NCBI GenBank assembly: GCA_038227135.1
Contig: JBBRQC010000005.1
Location: forward strand, 39,769-103,768
Length of the DNA: 64,000 bases
Reading direction: 5' to 3'
Source of the DNA: UBA4720 sp038227135
GTDB taxonomy: Bacteria; Gemmatimonadota; Gemmatimonadetes; Gemmatimonadales; Gemmatimonadaceae
The position numbers and the translations under genes were made by a program. The notes beneath the pieces are model-generated. The model made no database searches. It saw only the letters and a program-made list of their open reading frames with translations, and had not been told where the DNA came from. How positions within the stretch are numbered: position 1 is the stretch's first letter; each line of letters begins with the position of its first letter. Of this stretch, positions 54,406-63,700 are shown piece after piece.

Positions 54406-55119
54406 ATGAATCGCTTTCAAGTCAATCGCCTCGGCGCCTTCGCCATTGCTGCGCTTTCTCTCGCCTGCGCTCCGGCAAACAGCAGCAAGCAGGGAGCCGA
54501 AACCAGCGCAACTACGCTCAAAGACACCACGGTTGTTTCAGCTGCAGCCGCGGTAAAGGACTCGGATGGGGTAAAAGCTGACCTCGCGCGCATTCAGGGG
54601 AACCCAAGTGCGCCGGTGTGGGTTATCGAGGTTAGCGACTTTCAGTGCCCGTACTGCAAACAGTGGCACGATGAAACATACCCGATTTTTCGCGACGAGT
54701 TCGTGCGCACGGGAAAGGTGCGACTGGCGTACGTCAACTTCCCACTGGGACAGCACCAGTACGCCTGGCCAGCCGCGGAATCCGCCATGTGCGCCGGGGC
54801 ACAGGGAAAATTCTGGGAAATGCACGACGCGCTCTTCAACACCCAATCCAGGTGGGAAGCGCTGCCGTCGCCGGCGACGTTCTTCGACTCGCTTGCGCGC
54901 GCCCAGGGCATAGATGGCGCGCGCTGGCGCCAGTGCGTCCAATCCGGAAAAATGAAGACGTGGATTCAGGCGGATCACGATCGAGCACAGACCGCGGGCG
55001 CAGCCTCGACGCCGACCTTCATAATCGGCGACAAGCTGCTGGTCGGTGCGCAACCGATCGAAGAGCTCCGCCGCGCGATCGATTCCGCGCTGGCGAAGGG
55101 CAAGAAAGCCACACCTTAA
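54406..55119 (+). CDS. DsbA-family thioredoxin-fold lipoprotein
   Basis: A 237-residue periplasmic oxidoreductase. The lipobox is LSLAC with C21. After a flexible 35-residue linker, the thioredoxin fold carries CPYC (C81, C84) in VSDFQCPYCKQWHDE, and the cis-proline loop AASTPTFIIGDKLLVGA. The sequence fits the DsbA/DSBA-like group that includes BdbD. It probably forms or rearranges disulfides in exported proteins. A GAGGAGG lies 12 bases before the ATG, a longer spacing than usual. Confidence 0.93.
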   Translation: MNRFQVNRLGAFAIAALSLACAPANSSKQGAETSATTLKDTTVVSAAAAVKDSDGVKADLARIQGNPSAPVWVIEVSDFQCPYCKQWHDETYPIFRDEFVRTGKVRLAYVNFPLGQHQYAWPAAESAMCAGAQGKFWEMHDALFNTQSRWEALPSPATFFDSLARAQGIDGARWRQCVQSGKMKTWIQADHDRAQTAGAASTPTFIIGDKLLVGAQPIEELRRAIDSALAKGKKATP

Positions 55120-55134
55120 TCAGTCAATCCGATC

Positions 55135-56415
55135 GTGAATTCGCTACTGCGAATTCCCTACGCTCTCGCGGGAAGCCTCGCTGACGCACTCGTTGGCGCA
55201 ATTCCGGATGGTGAATCCAAGTTCCAGCGTGGATTGAGTGCTCGACGCGGAATCGTCGAGCGTTACGAGCAGTGGTCATCAACGTCACGCGATCCGTCGC
55301 GCCCGCTGGTCTGGCTCCATGCGCCTTCGGTAGGAGAAGGTCTTCAGGCCCAGCCTGTGATCGAACTCGTGCGCGCCCGTAGACCCGACATCCAGATCGC
55401 ATACACATTCTATTCTCCGAGCGCGCAATCGTTGGCGCAGTCACTTAACGCCGACTTCGCCGACTATCTCCCATTTGATACGTTCGCCAACGCCGACGCA
55501 ATCATTGCTGCGCTCAGACCGAGCGCGCTCATCTTCAGCAAGCTCGACATCTGGCCCGCGCTCACCGAGCGCGCGGCTGCGGCGCGGGTGCCCGTGGGGG
55601 TTATCAGCGCAACCCTCGCCGAATCGTCGGGGCGTCGTGGATTCCTCGCGCGAGCGTTGCTGGAGGATGCCTACCTCGCCATCCAGCGAGTTGGCGCTAT
55701 TGATGAGAAGGACGCCGGGCATTTTAGACAGATGGGTGTACGGGCCGAAAGAATCGAAGTAACGGGAGATACCAGATATGACCAGGTTTGGACGCGCGCT
55801 CAGCGTCCGCCTTCCCCGCTCGTTCAGTCGATGAAGTCCTCGCGGCCCACCCTCGTCGCCGGCTCGACCTGGCCCGCGGATGAAGTGCGTCTCTTCCCCG
55901 CCTGGGAAAAGGTTCGCGACAAGATTCCCGATGCCCGGCTCGTGCTCGCGCCGCACGAATTGACTGCAGCTCATCTTGCGGCCGTCGAGAGCTGGGCTCG
56001 CCGACACCGACTGCTGCAGCGGCGCATTGACGCGAGCGGCGCTGAGGAGGCCGATGTCGTGCTAGTGGATCGTTATGGAATTCTCGGTGATCTATATGCT
56101 CTGGCGGACGTCGCCTACGTCGGCGGAGGATTTCACTCTGCGGGTCTGCACTCGGTACTGGAGCCCGCCGCATTCGGCGCGCCGGTACTATTCGGTCCCC
56201 TTCACGACAAGAGTCGCGACGCTCGAAAATTGATCGAGTCGGGAGGAGGTGCCTCGGTTACCGGCGCCGCCGACCTTTCGCTGAGGTTGAATGATTGGCT
56301 GGGCTCAATGCCGGCGCGGGATTCCGCTGGCGAAGCAGCCCGCTCGATGGTTCAGGAGGGCACCGGAGCCGCCGAGCGCTCTTTTGCGCTGATCAGCGCT
56401 TTGCTGGATCGGTGA
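55135..56415 (+). CDS. waaA: 3-deoxy-D-manno-octulosonic acid (Kdo) transferase
   Basis: Adds Kdo residues from CMP-Kdo to lipid IVA in LPS core synthesis. The N-terminal half shows the WLHAPSVGEG motif (normally WxHaxSvGE) with the catalytic glutamate, the SKLDIWPALTERAAA segment, and the C-terminal half shows GSTWPADE, APHELT and VGGGFHSAGLHSVLEPAAFG, all typical of WaaA. Length 426 residues. It starts at GTG 55135, 15 bases after the DsbA-like gene. It overlaps the converging EAL gene by 23 bases at its 3' end. Presence of this enzyme shows that the organism makes LPS. Confidence 0.95.
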   Translation: MNSLLRIPYALAGSLADALVGAIPDGESKFQRGLSARRGIVERYEQWSSTSRDPSRPLVWLHAPSVGEGLQAQPVIELVRARRPDIQIAYTFYSPSAQSLAQSLNADFADYLPFDTFANADAIIAALRPSALIFSKLDIWPALTERAAAARVPVGVISATLAESSGRRGFLARALLEDAYLAIQRVGAIDEKDAGHFRQMGVRAERIEVTGDTRYDQVWTRAQRPPSPLVQSMKSSRPTLVAGSTWPADEVRLFPAWEKVRDKIPDARLVLAPHELTAAHLAAVESWARRHRLLQRRIDASGAEEADVVLVDRYGILGDLYALADVAYVGGGFHSAGLHSVLEPAAFGAPVLFGPLHDKSRDARKLIESGGGASVTGAADLSLRLNDWLGSMPARDSAGEAARSMVQEGTGAAERSFALISALLDR

Positions 56416-57682
56416 GAACCGGCGCGGGGTGCATCGGCGTCCGATAGCCAACCGCGTTCGCGCTCGGCTTGTGAACGAAAAATCCCTGAACGAGATGGAC
56501 GCCGAGTGACTTCACCATGTCGTACTCTTCCTTGCGCTCGACGCCCTCGGCGATCACCATGGCGCCGTGCTCGTTGGCGAACCGGACCATCGTCTCCACC
56601 AGGTTCTGCTTGATGAAATTCTGATCGATGCAGTTGATGAGAGACATATCGAGCTTGATGAAGTCAGGCTCGAGGTTCGCGATCGAGCCGAGCCCGGCGT
56701 AACCGCTCCCCGCATCGTCGACCGCGAAGCGATAGCCCTCGTCGCGGAACTCCTTAAGACGTCCGCGGAATTTCGGATAATCCTTGATTGCGGTGCGCTC
56801 GGTGATCTCGATCACGACTCGCGTGGGATCTTTGACGTTGAGCGTTTTCACGTCGAATGAAGGGTCCGCGAAATCCGCGGGATCGACGTTCATGAAGAGT
56901 AGCTCGCCGTCCTTGAGGAGCTTTCCCATACCCTCGATTGCGCGCTCTCTGCATAGACGGCTCAGATCCCAGATGAGATCGGACTGCGCGGCGATCTCGA
57001 ACATCACTTCCGGGCTGCGCATGCTGCGCATCGTTCCCCGGGCAAGGGCCTCGTAGCCGAACACCTTCTGATTGTCGGTAATGACTATCGGGTGGTACTC
57101 GATATAGAGTCCGCGGCTGCGGAGGGTTTCCCGCAGGTCTGCGACTTTCTTCGCCTCCTCCCGGTGCTCGAGGCTCTTTGAGGCATTCGCGGCTTCGCGC
57201 ATCGCGCGGTAGATCTGCCTCTCGAGACGAAGCTTGGGATTGTGGACCACGAGAGCGCGGCCGACGAAGATGTCGAACAGAGCCGCGATGTCCTCGCCGT
57301 GGACGCGCTCGATCTCCGACGACACCGCCTCCTTTAGTCCGGCGGTCAGGTCGGTAATCTCCGCATCCGTGGCGGCTGGGGTGTCGTCCTGCGGAACGTG
57401 AAAGAAAATGAAATCGTCATCGTTGGGGAACGAGACCATCAGCTTCGACGAGGCCAGCGGGCTCTTGCTGAGGAACTCCCGCATGGCCGCACCCGTAGTC
57501 TCCAGCACGCTGTCCAGTTTTTCCCAGCCGTAGATTTCCTCGACCTTTGAATAGCGGTCGAAGTTGAAGTAGAGCACGACCAGCTCCCCACGATCCTGGA
57601 CTGCCTTTCGAATGCTGTCGATCGTCGCGGCTACCGTAGGCAGGCGCGTGAGCGAATCGCGCAAAAGCTGATGATAGTCCAC
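56393..57682 (-). CDS. EAL-domain cyclic-di-GMP phosphodiesterase with degenerate GGDEF
   Basis: A 429-residue protein. Residues 1-160 resemble a GGDEF domain (DSLTRLPTVAATIDSIRKA, VLYFNFDRYSKVEEIYGW), but the active-site loop reads FPNDDDF, so it should not make c-di-GMP. The EAL domain looks active: FGYEALARG, LFMNVDPADF, VVIEITERTA, FAVDDAGSGYAGL, IKLDMSLI, VIAEGVE and LGVHLVQGFFV keep the metal-binding and catalytic residues. It starts at GTG 57682, two bases after the response-regulator stop, so the two are co-expressed and the regulator may control its activity. Confidence 0.92.
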   Translation of the reverse strand: MDYHQLLRDSLTRLPTVAATIDSIRKAVQDRGELVVLYFNFDRYSKVEEIYGWEKLDSVLETTGAAMREFLSKSPLASSKLMVSFPNDDDFIFFHVPQDDTPAATDAEITDLTAGLKEAVSSEIERVHGEDIAALFDIFVGRALVVHNPKLRLERQIYRAMREAANASKSLEHREEAKKVADLRETLRSRGLYIEYHPIVITDNQKVFGYEALARGTMRSMRSPEVMFEIAAQSDLIWDLSRLCRERAIEGMGKLLKDGELLFMNVDPADFADPSFDVKTLNVKDPTRVVIEITERTAIKDYPKFRGRLKEFRDEGYRFAVDDAGSGYAGLGSIANLEPDFIKLDMSLINCIDQNFIKQNLVETMVRFANEHGAMVIAEGVERKEEYDMVKSLGVHLVQGFFVHKPSANAVGYRTPMHPAPVLTDPAKR

Positions 57683-57684
57683 GC

Positions 57685-58116
57685 TCAGCGGGTGGGTGTG
57701 GTAGCGGTGCCAGCGGTCGCGGCATTGGGGCCCATCAGCTTCAGGTTTCGCTCGACCGTCGCGACAAGCTTTGCCAGCTCAAATGGTTTCTCCACGAAAT
57801 CGTCCGCCCCCGTCTGGATCGCCTGCCTCTTGTTGACCCAGTCGTCGAGGGCAGTGACCATGACCACCCGTACACTGCGGCCCAGAGTTGGGTGCTGTTT
57901 GATGTCGCGGCAGACCTGCCACCCGTCGCGGCCCGGCATCATCACGTCGAGGAGAACGAGCGCGGGCTTTACCTGTTCGAATGCCTTGAGCGCATCATCA
58001 CCGTTGTAGGCAACGGTTATGGGGTACCCACGCGACTCAAGGTAATCCCGGATGATGTGCGCGTTATCCGGATTGTCATCCACTACGAGGATGGGTGGGT
58101 GCGAATTGTCTGCCAT
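57685..58116 (-). CDS. single-domain response regulator
   Basis: A 143-residue receiver domain with no output domain. The phosphorylation machinery is intact: VVDDNPDNA (acidic pair), LVLLDVMMPGRDGW (phospho-accepting Asp), VVMVTALDD (Thr/Ala switch) and VEKPFEL (Lys). The C-terminus is a short Ala/Thr-rich tail. Paired with the downstream EAL gene, it probably relays a kinase signal to c-di-GMP turnover. No kinase gene is nearby. Confidence 0.94.
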   Translation of the reverse strand: MADNSHPPILVVDDNPDNAHIIRDYLESRGYPITVAYNGDDALKAFEQVKPALVLLDVMMPGRDGWQVCRDIKQHPTLGRSVRVVMVTALDDWVNKRQAIQTGADDFVEKPFELAKLVATVERNLKLMGPNAATAGTATTPTR

Positions 58117-58136
58117 AAGCGATTGTCTGAGATGAT

Positions 58137-58165
58137 GTTATGCCCTCTACCCGCGCAATTCGCAA
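58137..58165 (-). promoter_or_regulatory. candidate promoter of the response regulator-EAL operon
   Basis: Read leftward: TTGCGA (58160-58165, four of six), an exact 17-bp spacer, CATAAC (58137-58142, four of six). It lies 21 bases before the regulator start codon, leaving a short leader. Confidence 0.4.
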
Positions 58166-58218
58166 GCCAAGATTGCCCGAAGTTTAAAATGCCTGCAGGT
58201 ATTTTCGTGCTCCGAGCT

Positions 58219-58233
58219 TGACAAGACTTGTCA
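58219..58233. promoter_or_regulatory. 15-bp perfect palindrome upstream of the plug protein gene
   Basis: TGACAAG-A-CTTGTCA, a perfect palindrome, overlaps a TTGACA that looks like a -35 box (58218-58223). It lies 46 bases before the start of the rightward gene. A dimeric repressor site is a reasonable guess; the -10 box is not clear. Confidence 0.45.
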
Positions 58234-58278
58234 CCGGTTACACCCTCCACGAAGAATCACAGCCACACGGAGACGTTA

Positions 58279-59025
58279 ATGGGTATTCGTTCGAGACTGC
58301 CCCTCATAGCCGGTGTTGCCGCCCTGTTTGCCGGTGGCATGTTCGATCCGGCGCTGGCGCAGACTTCCACTTTGGTCACAATCAATGGAATCGTCCTCGG
58401 CAGTGACGACCACTCTCCACTTGCGGATGCGGTGATTGGCGTGGAGCGGCGCGGGCGAACGCTCTCCAGCATCCGTTCGGGATCCGATGGACGCTTTGCT
58501 CTGGCCGACATCGAGCCTGGAGCGGCGTTCATTACCGTGCGCCGCCTCGGCTACCAGCCGCGAAAGGTCGAGTTCGACGTCAGCACTTCTACAGCCAGGG
58601 ACCCGCTCGAGCTGAGCCTGGTTCCCGTCGCAACCGATATCGAAGCTGTGACGATCGAGGGGGCGACTGGAAAGTTGCAGGCCTTCAACGACCGGCGGGC
58701 AAGGAGCAGCTTCGGGTATTTCTTCGATCAGAACGAGATCAGAAGGAAGAGTCCACGCTATGTCAGTGAGCTCTTTCGGACCATTCCGGGAGCAAGACTC
58801 CGCGCATCGCGTAGGAACGGTAATATCCTCGAGCTGCGGAACTGCACGCCGAGGATCTGGCTGGATGGTGTACGGGCGGACAACGCGGAAATCGACGAGC
58901 TCATATCTCCATCCGAAATCGCCGGACTGGAGATCTATCCCTCGTTCGCCGGCGTGCCCGCCGAGTACATGGATAGGGAAAACCGGGCGTGTGGTGTGAT
59001 CCTGGTCTGGAGCCGTCAGCTGTAG
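58279..59025 (+). CDS. secreted carboxypeptidase-regulatory-like and TonB-plug-like protein
   Basis: A 248-residue protein with a signal peptide (LPLIAGVAALFAGGMFDPALAQ). First comes a carboxypeptidase-like regulatory beta-sandwich (TINGIVLGSDDHSPLADAVI, FITVRRLGYQPRKVEF). It is followed by a region resembling a TonB receptor plug: RKSPRYVSELFRTIPGARLR, PRIWLDGVRADNAEIDELIS, EIAGLEIYPSFAGVPAEYMD, CGVILVWSR. No barrel follows. The ATG at 58279 has GGAG six bases upstream; an in-frame start at 58228 lies close to the palindrome and is less likely. It shares its plan with the small plug lipoprotein at 51633. Confidence 0.8.
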   Translation: MGIRSRLPLIAGVAALFAGGMFDPALAQTSTLVTINGIVLGSDDHSPLADAVIGVERRGRTLSSIRSGSDGRFALADIEPGAAFITVRRLGYQPRKVEFDVSTSTARDPLELSLVPVATDIEAVTIEGATGKLQAFNDRRARSSFGYFFDQNEIRRKSPRYVSELFRTIPGARLRASRRNGNILELRNCTPRIWLDGVRADNAEIDELISPSEIAGLEIYPSFAGVPAEYMDRENRACGVILVWSRQL

Positions 59026-59096
59026 TCGCGTCGCAAACGCTTCGTCCTGTCCGTCGACGCAATTGATTGCTGCCACGGCCGTCGGCCCTCAAAACG

Positions 59097-59132
59097 AAAG
59101 CCCCCCGATTTCTCGGGGAGCTTTTGTTTTTT
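59097..59132. terminator. Rho-independent terminator
   Basis: Stem AAAGC(C)CCCCGA / TCGGGG(A)GCTTT with one mismatch and the loop TTTC (59097-59124), followed by TGTTTTTT. A-rich sequence on the left side allows it to work for the converging susD gene too. It lies between the plug protein gene and susD of pair 2. Confidence 0.88.
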
Positions 59133-59147
59133 AGAGCATCCTCTGAA

Positions 59148-60740
59148 TTACGGAGCTCCGGGGCTTGGTGCCGCCCCTCTCACTCCGCAGTTCGTGCCTG
59201 GACCAAACGGCGGGTTCCACGTTGGAGCATTCTGTGGCGACTTGTCCCAGTACATGCGGGTCGCGAATGAGTCTGTACCACCTTGCTGAGTGTTAGCAGC
59301 CTGCACGTTTGCAAGGTTCACCGACTTCTCAGTGACTGAATACTGGAAGCGACGTGGGACGTTGGACTGTGTAGCCGCCGCGCCCGGCTGCACCGTCGCC
59401 GGCACGCAGGTACGACGCCATTCCGCCCAAGCCTGGCCGCCGTCAGTAAACAGCGCGACCCATTTTTCCTGCGCGATCTGAACGAGACCGGCAGTTCCCG
59501 GGGTATACGCGACTCCTGGAGACGCGAGGTACGCGGCAATATCGGTTGCCGAGACACCCCACTGCTGCATCGAGGCAGTGATGCCTGCGTAGTAGTGGCT
59601 CGCGGCCGTTCCGACCACGCCACCAATCCCGCGTTCCGCGGCCTCCGCCTTGATGAACTCCACTTCGGCGTAGGTCATGAGGAATGCTGGGAAGCTGTTG
59701 CCCGTTCCGCCGTAGTATCCATAGGCGGTGTTGCCCGGGTAGAAGACCGCGCCAGGACGCGACGCCGCGGTGATGTAAGGCGCCATGCCCGATGCCGTCA
59801 GGGCGTTCGGAGATCCCTTGTAAACCGTCGGATCAGCCGGCGTCGGCTGCGAATAGATCGGAATGCGCGGATCGCTCTTCGACTTCATGAGATTCATGAG
59901 AACGACCGAGATCCGGTGATCGTCGCGGGTGGCAAAATTCTGCGCCCACGGATTGTTGAAGACTCCGTCGCCCGGATATACGAGCTGGGCGTTCTGTGAA
60001 TTGGACGTGAACACGCCGCCCGGTGCGGCAAAGGCCGCCGTGAGCTGCGTGTTGGCAGTGGCCAGATCGACGTTGATCAGCTGCAGCGCGTATCTCGCGC
60101 GCAGCGAGTTCGAGAAGCGCTGCCACGACGGCAGATCTCCGTCGTAGATCGGATCACCAGAGCCAAGACTGCCGGTACCGGTGGCCATATCGGTCGAGGC
60201 CTTCGCAAGCGTCGCGAAGAAGTCAGTATAGATGTCTTTCTGCGGATCATACTTCGGTGCCAGGCTCCCGCTGGCCGTGTCGCCTTTGAGCGCATCGAAG
60301 TACGGCACGTCTCCCCACGTATTCGTGAGGTAGCCGTAGTTCCACGTTCTCATGACGAGCGCTGGACCATAGACGCCGGCCTCGCTGCTCGCTACTCCCT
60401 TGCCCACCACCTTCTGAAGATCCTCGAGCTGCTGGATGTAAGGATTATCGAAATACGTAGTGGTCGATCCCCCCGTCAGACGGGCGTACCGGTCTTCGTC
60501 GGGATACTGAACCTCTGACAACTGCTGCGTGACGAATTCCGCGCCGCGGAGGTCGTACCCACCACCCAGCCAGCTATTTACCGAGCGCTGCGCTGCCGAG
60601 GTAAAGAGTGGACCAGGTGGGACGTCCTCAGGGTTGTTCGGATTCTTGTTCACGCCCGCCAGCTTGTCCCCGTTGCAAGCCACCGCAAACATCACGATGG
60701 CGAGCGAGGCGCCGGCCGCTTTGAGTTTTCTATTGATCAT
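59148..60740 (-). CDS. SusD-like outer-membrane lipoprotein (pair 2)
   Basis: A 530-residue lipoprotein with the lipobox MFAVAC (C22). The domain order fits SusD-like proteins of the second Pfam group: GVNKNPNNPEDVPPGPLFT at the mature N-terminus, TWNYGYLTNTWGDVPYFDA, LPSWQRFSNSLRARYALQL, and FLMTYAEVEFIKAEAAERG. The C-terminal EKWVALFTDGGQAWAEWRRT matches the conserved EkwiALf(t)dG.qaw.e.RRT block. It follows susC by a 25-bp gap, so the two form an operon. The mature surface is likely to bind a peptide or glycan ligand for SusC. Confidence 0.92.
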   Translation of the reverse strand: MINRKLKAAGASLAIVMFAVACNGDKLAGVNKNPNNPEDVPPGPLFTSAAQRSVNSWLGGGYDLRGAEFVTQQLSEVQYPDEDRYARLTGGSTTTYFDNPYIQQLEDLQKVVGKGVASSEAGVYGPALVMRTWNYGYLTNTWGDVPYFDALKGDTASGSLAPKYDPQKDIYTDFFATLAKASTDMATGTGSLGSGDPIYDGDLPSWQRFSNSLRARYALQLINVDLATANTQLTAAFAAPGGVFTSNSQNAQLVYPGDGVFNNPWAQNFATRDDHRISVVLMNLMKSKSDPRIPIYSQPTPADPTVYKGSPNALTASGMAPYITAASRPGAVFYPGNTAYGYYGGTGNSFPAFLMTYAEVEFIKAEAAERGIGGVVGTAASHYYAGITASMQQWGVSATDIAAYLASPGVAYTPGTAGLVQIAQEKWVALFTDGGQAWAEWRRTCVPATVQPGAAATQSNVPRRFQYSVTEKSVNLANVQAANTQQGGTDSFATRMYWDKSPQNAPTWNPPFGPGTNCGVRGAAPSPGAP

Positions 60741-60765
60741 CTTTCTTAAGTCTCAGAAAGGCCGA

Positions 60766-63700
60766 TTACGGCGTGATTCGGAAGCTCAGACCGACGGTCC
60801 GGGCGTTAGGTAGAGCGGCGAACTCGATTCCCTGGAAATTCCCAACGGTGTAGGAGAATTCCGGATCGATATTCGGCACTTTTGTCCACGTCTTCAGATT
60901 GCGACCCGTAAGTGACACGTTGACTGCCCGCGCATTTACCCTGCTTGCCCAGGTTGTGGGCAGATCCACGCCGAAACGCAGCTCGCGGAGCTTGACCCAG
61001 TTGTCCTTGTAGACGTACGGCTCCATCACCGGGAAGATGTTCTGGAAGTATTGCTCCGAGGTGATGTTGTCGGTGTTGGGCTGGCCGTTGCATGGTCCGG
61101 TCTTGGCGCAGGTGTTGATGTCGATACCGTCGAGCACGACACCCGGCTTGTTCCAGTCGACTTCGCGTCCACGCATCGACTGTGCGGTGACGCCGGCGTA
61201 GTCGCCGAAGAAGTTGGTGACACTCACGATGTTTCCGCCACGACGCATGTCGAGAAGGGCACCGAACGAGAAGTTCTTGTAGTTGACGGTGTTGTTCCAG
61301 CCACCCGTCCAATCGGGCTGAATGTTGCCGAGAACCTTGCGGCCACCCAGGACGGTGTATCCGCCGTCGGTGTAGATCTTTCCGGTGGCGCTGTCGCGAT
61401 CGAAAGCGTAGCCGTAGATCGATCCGTAGGGCTGTCCAGCGCGTGCCTCGATGTTGGTGTACCAGCTCGACCCGATTACAAACGTCTGGATCCCCGGGGC
61501 AAGCTCGTTCACCATGCTCTTGTTCTTCGAGAAGTTGAACGTGGAGGTCCACTGCATGCCGGCATCGGTCTGAATCGGAGTCACGCCAAGGAGGAAATCG
61601 ATTCCCTTGTTCGTGATCTTGCCGGCGTTGAGTGCCTTCGACTGGAAACCCGACGTCGGCGAAATCGGAATTGTGAAGATCTGATTCCTCGTTGCCTTGT
61701 TGTACCAGCTGAAGTCGAAGGTCGCGCGACCATCGAGCAGACTGAGCTCGAGGCCGAGTTCCTTCGCGTCGGTGTTCTCCGGCTTCAGGTCAGGATTGGC
61801 AATGAAATTCTGGAGCGAGAACTGCGGTCTTCCGCCGAACTTCGTTCCGAGACTTGGATAGGTCGGCCGGAGCTGATAAGGGGCGGCGTCGTTACCGACC
61901 CGCGCCGTTGATGCACGCAGCTTCGCGTAAGAAAGGAAGCTGTTCTTGAGGGCCGGGATCGCGTCCGTTAGAATCGCTGAAGCACTCGCGGACGGATAGA
62001 AGTAGGAGTTCTTTCCGACCGGAAGCGTCGACGACCAGTCGTTGCGTGCCGTGCCTCCGAGTGTTAGCCAGTTGAGCACGGTGAAATCCGCGGCGCCGAA
62101 GATGCTTCGCACCTCGCGACGTGAATCGAACTGACCGAGTGTAGGCGTTACCGCGGCGTTGCCGACATTATAGATCCCAGCCACGGAGATACCCGTGGTC
62201 GAGATGCTCTTGGAATTGTAAAGCTCCTTGCGGCTCGATCCACCGAAGGTCGCCGTCACGTTCAGGCGAGGGCTGAGATCCCGGTTCGCCGTAAGCAGCA
62301 GACTGCTGCTGTTGTCGTTGCTGTAATCGTTCACGAAATCGAAGCCGCCAAAGTAGTTCGGATCGATTCCATTCCCCTGAATGTTCTGAGGTCCGAAGCG
62401 CTGGTCGACATTGAACCGGTAAATGTCCGACCCGGTCTGCGCTATCGCGTTCACGCCATCGAACAGCTTGTAGGTAGCCGAGAGGCTGCCCAGGAACCGG
62501 TCTCGGGTATCCGTGAGCGGGTTCTCGTACGAGACCCAGAATGGATTGTTGTGGTAATTGTAGTTCCAGTTGAACTCGCGATTGGAGGGTCCGCCGTTTG
62601 CCGCGCCGCCTTGCTGGTAATTGCGAAGCGCAGCCATGTCCACCTGGCGGCCGAACCAGACGAACGTCTCGAGCAGGCCGTTGTTGTATCCGGTGCCCGG
62701 GCGATTCACCGCGCCATTCTTGACGTACTGCAAGGTGGCGTTAGTGGTCAGACGGTCGGTGACTTTGACGGTTCCGTTGAGAAGACCGGACGTCTTGCTG
62801 AAATCGTTGTTCGGCACATAGCCGGTGATGTTGTCCTTGCCGAACGACAGACGGGCACTAGCCCGCTCGTTCCCACCGCTGAACGCGATCGTCGTCGAGC
62901 GCGTGTGCCCGGTGTTGAAGAAGTCTTCGACGTTGTTCGGATGAGCGATCCAGGGAGCACCGCCGGGCGCCGTGAATTGACGGCAGGGCTCGGTCGAGTC
63001 GTAGACGTATTTGTTGGTGGCGCTATAGCGCGGGTCATTCTTCGGAATGAAGCTGCATCCCGTCGTCCTTCCATCGAGCCTCGGCCCGAAGCTCTGATCG
63101 AGCCCGTCGTTGACGCCGCCACCGGCGCCATCGACGAACATGAACTCGCCACCAGCGCCCTGACCGTACGAATTCTGATACGTGGGCAGAATGGAAGGCT
63201 TGTCCCACGTATACGTCGTGTTCAATTCGGTCCGCGCCTGGTTTCCGGTCGATCCGCCACGCTTCGTCGTGATGACAATGACGCCGTTGGCTGCGCGAGA
63301 TCCGTAAAGCGCTGCCGCGTTCGGTCCCTTTAGAACCGACATCGTCGCAATGTCGTCGGGATTCACGTCGGCAATTCCGCTACCGAAATCCCAGCCGCCG
63401 TTTGGATCGCCACCGTTCGAAGCAGATCCGGTTCCGCGGCCGCGATTGTTCAGAGCTACACCGTCGACGATAAAAAGAGGCTGGTTGTTGCCGGTGATCG
63501 AATTCGAGCCGCGGATGATGATGCTGCTCGATCCGCCCTGTGTACCCGATCCCGTGATCGTCACACCGGAGACCTTTCCGGCGATCTGGTCAACGACGCT
63601 CATTGCCTTCGTCTGATTGATCTCGGAGCTGGTGAGCTGTTGCTGCGCCGTTCCGAGTCGGCTCTTCTCTCTCGTGAGCCCGAGTGCGGTGACCACTACT

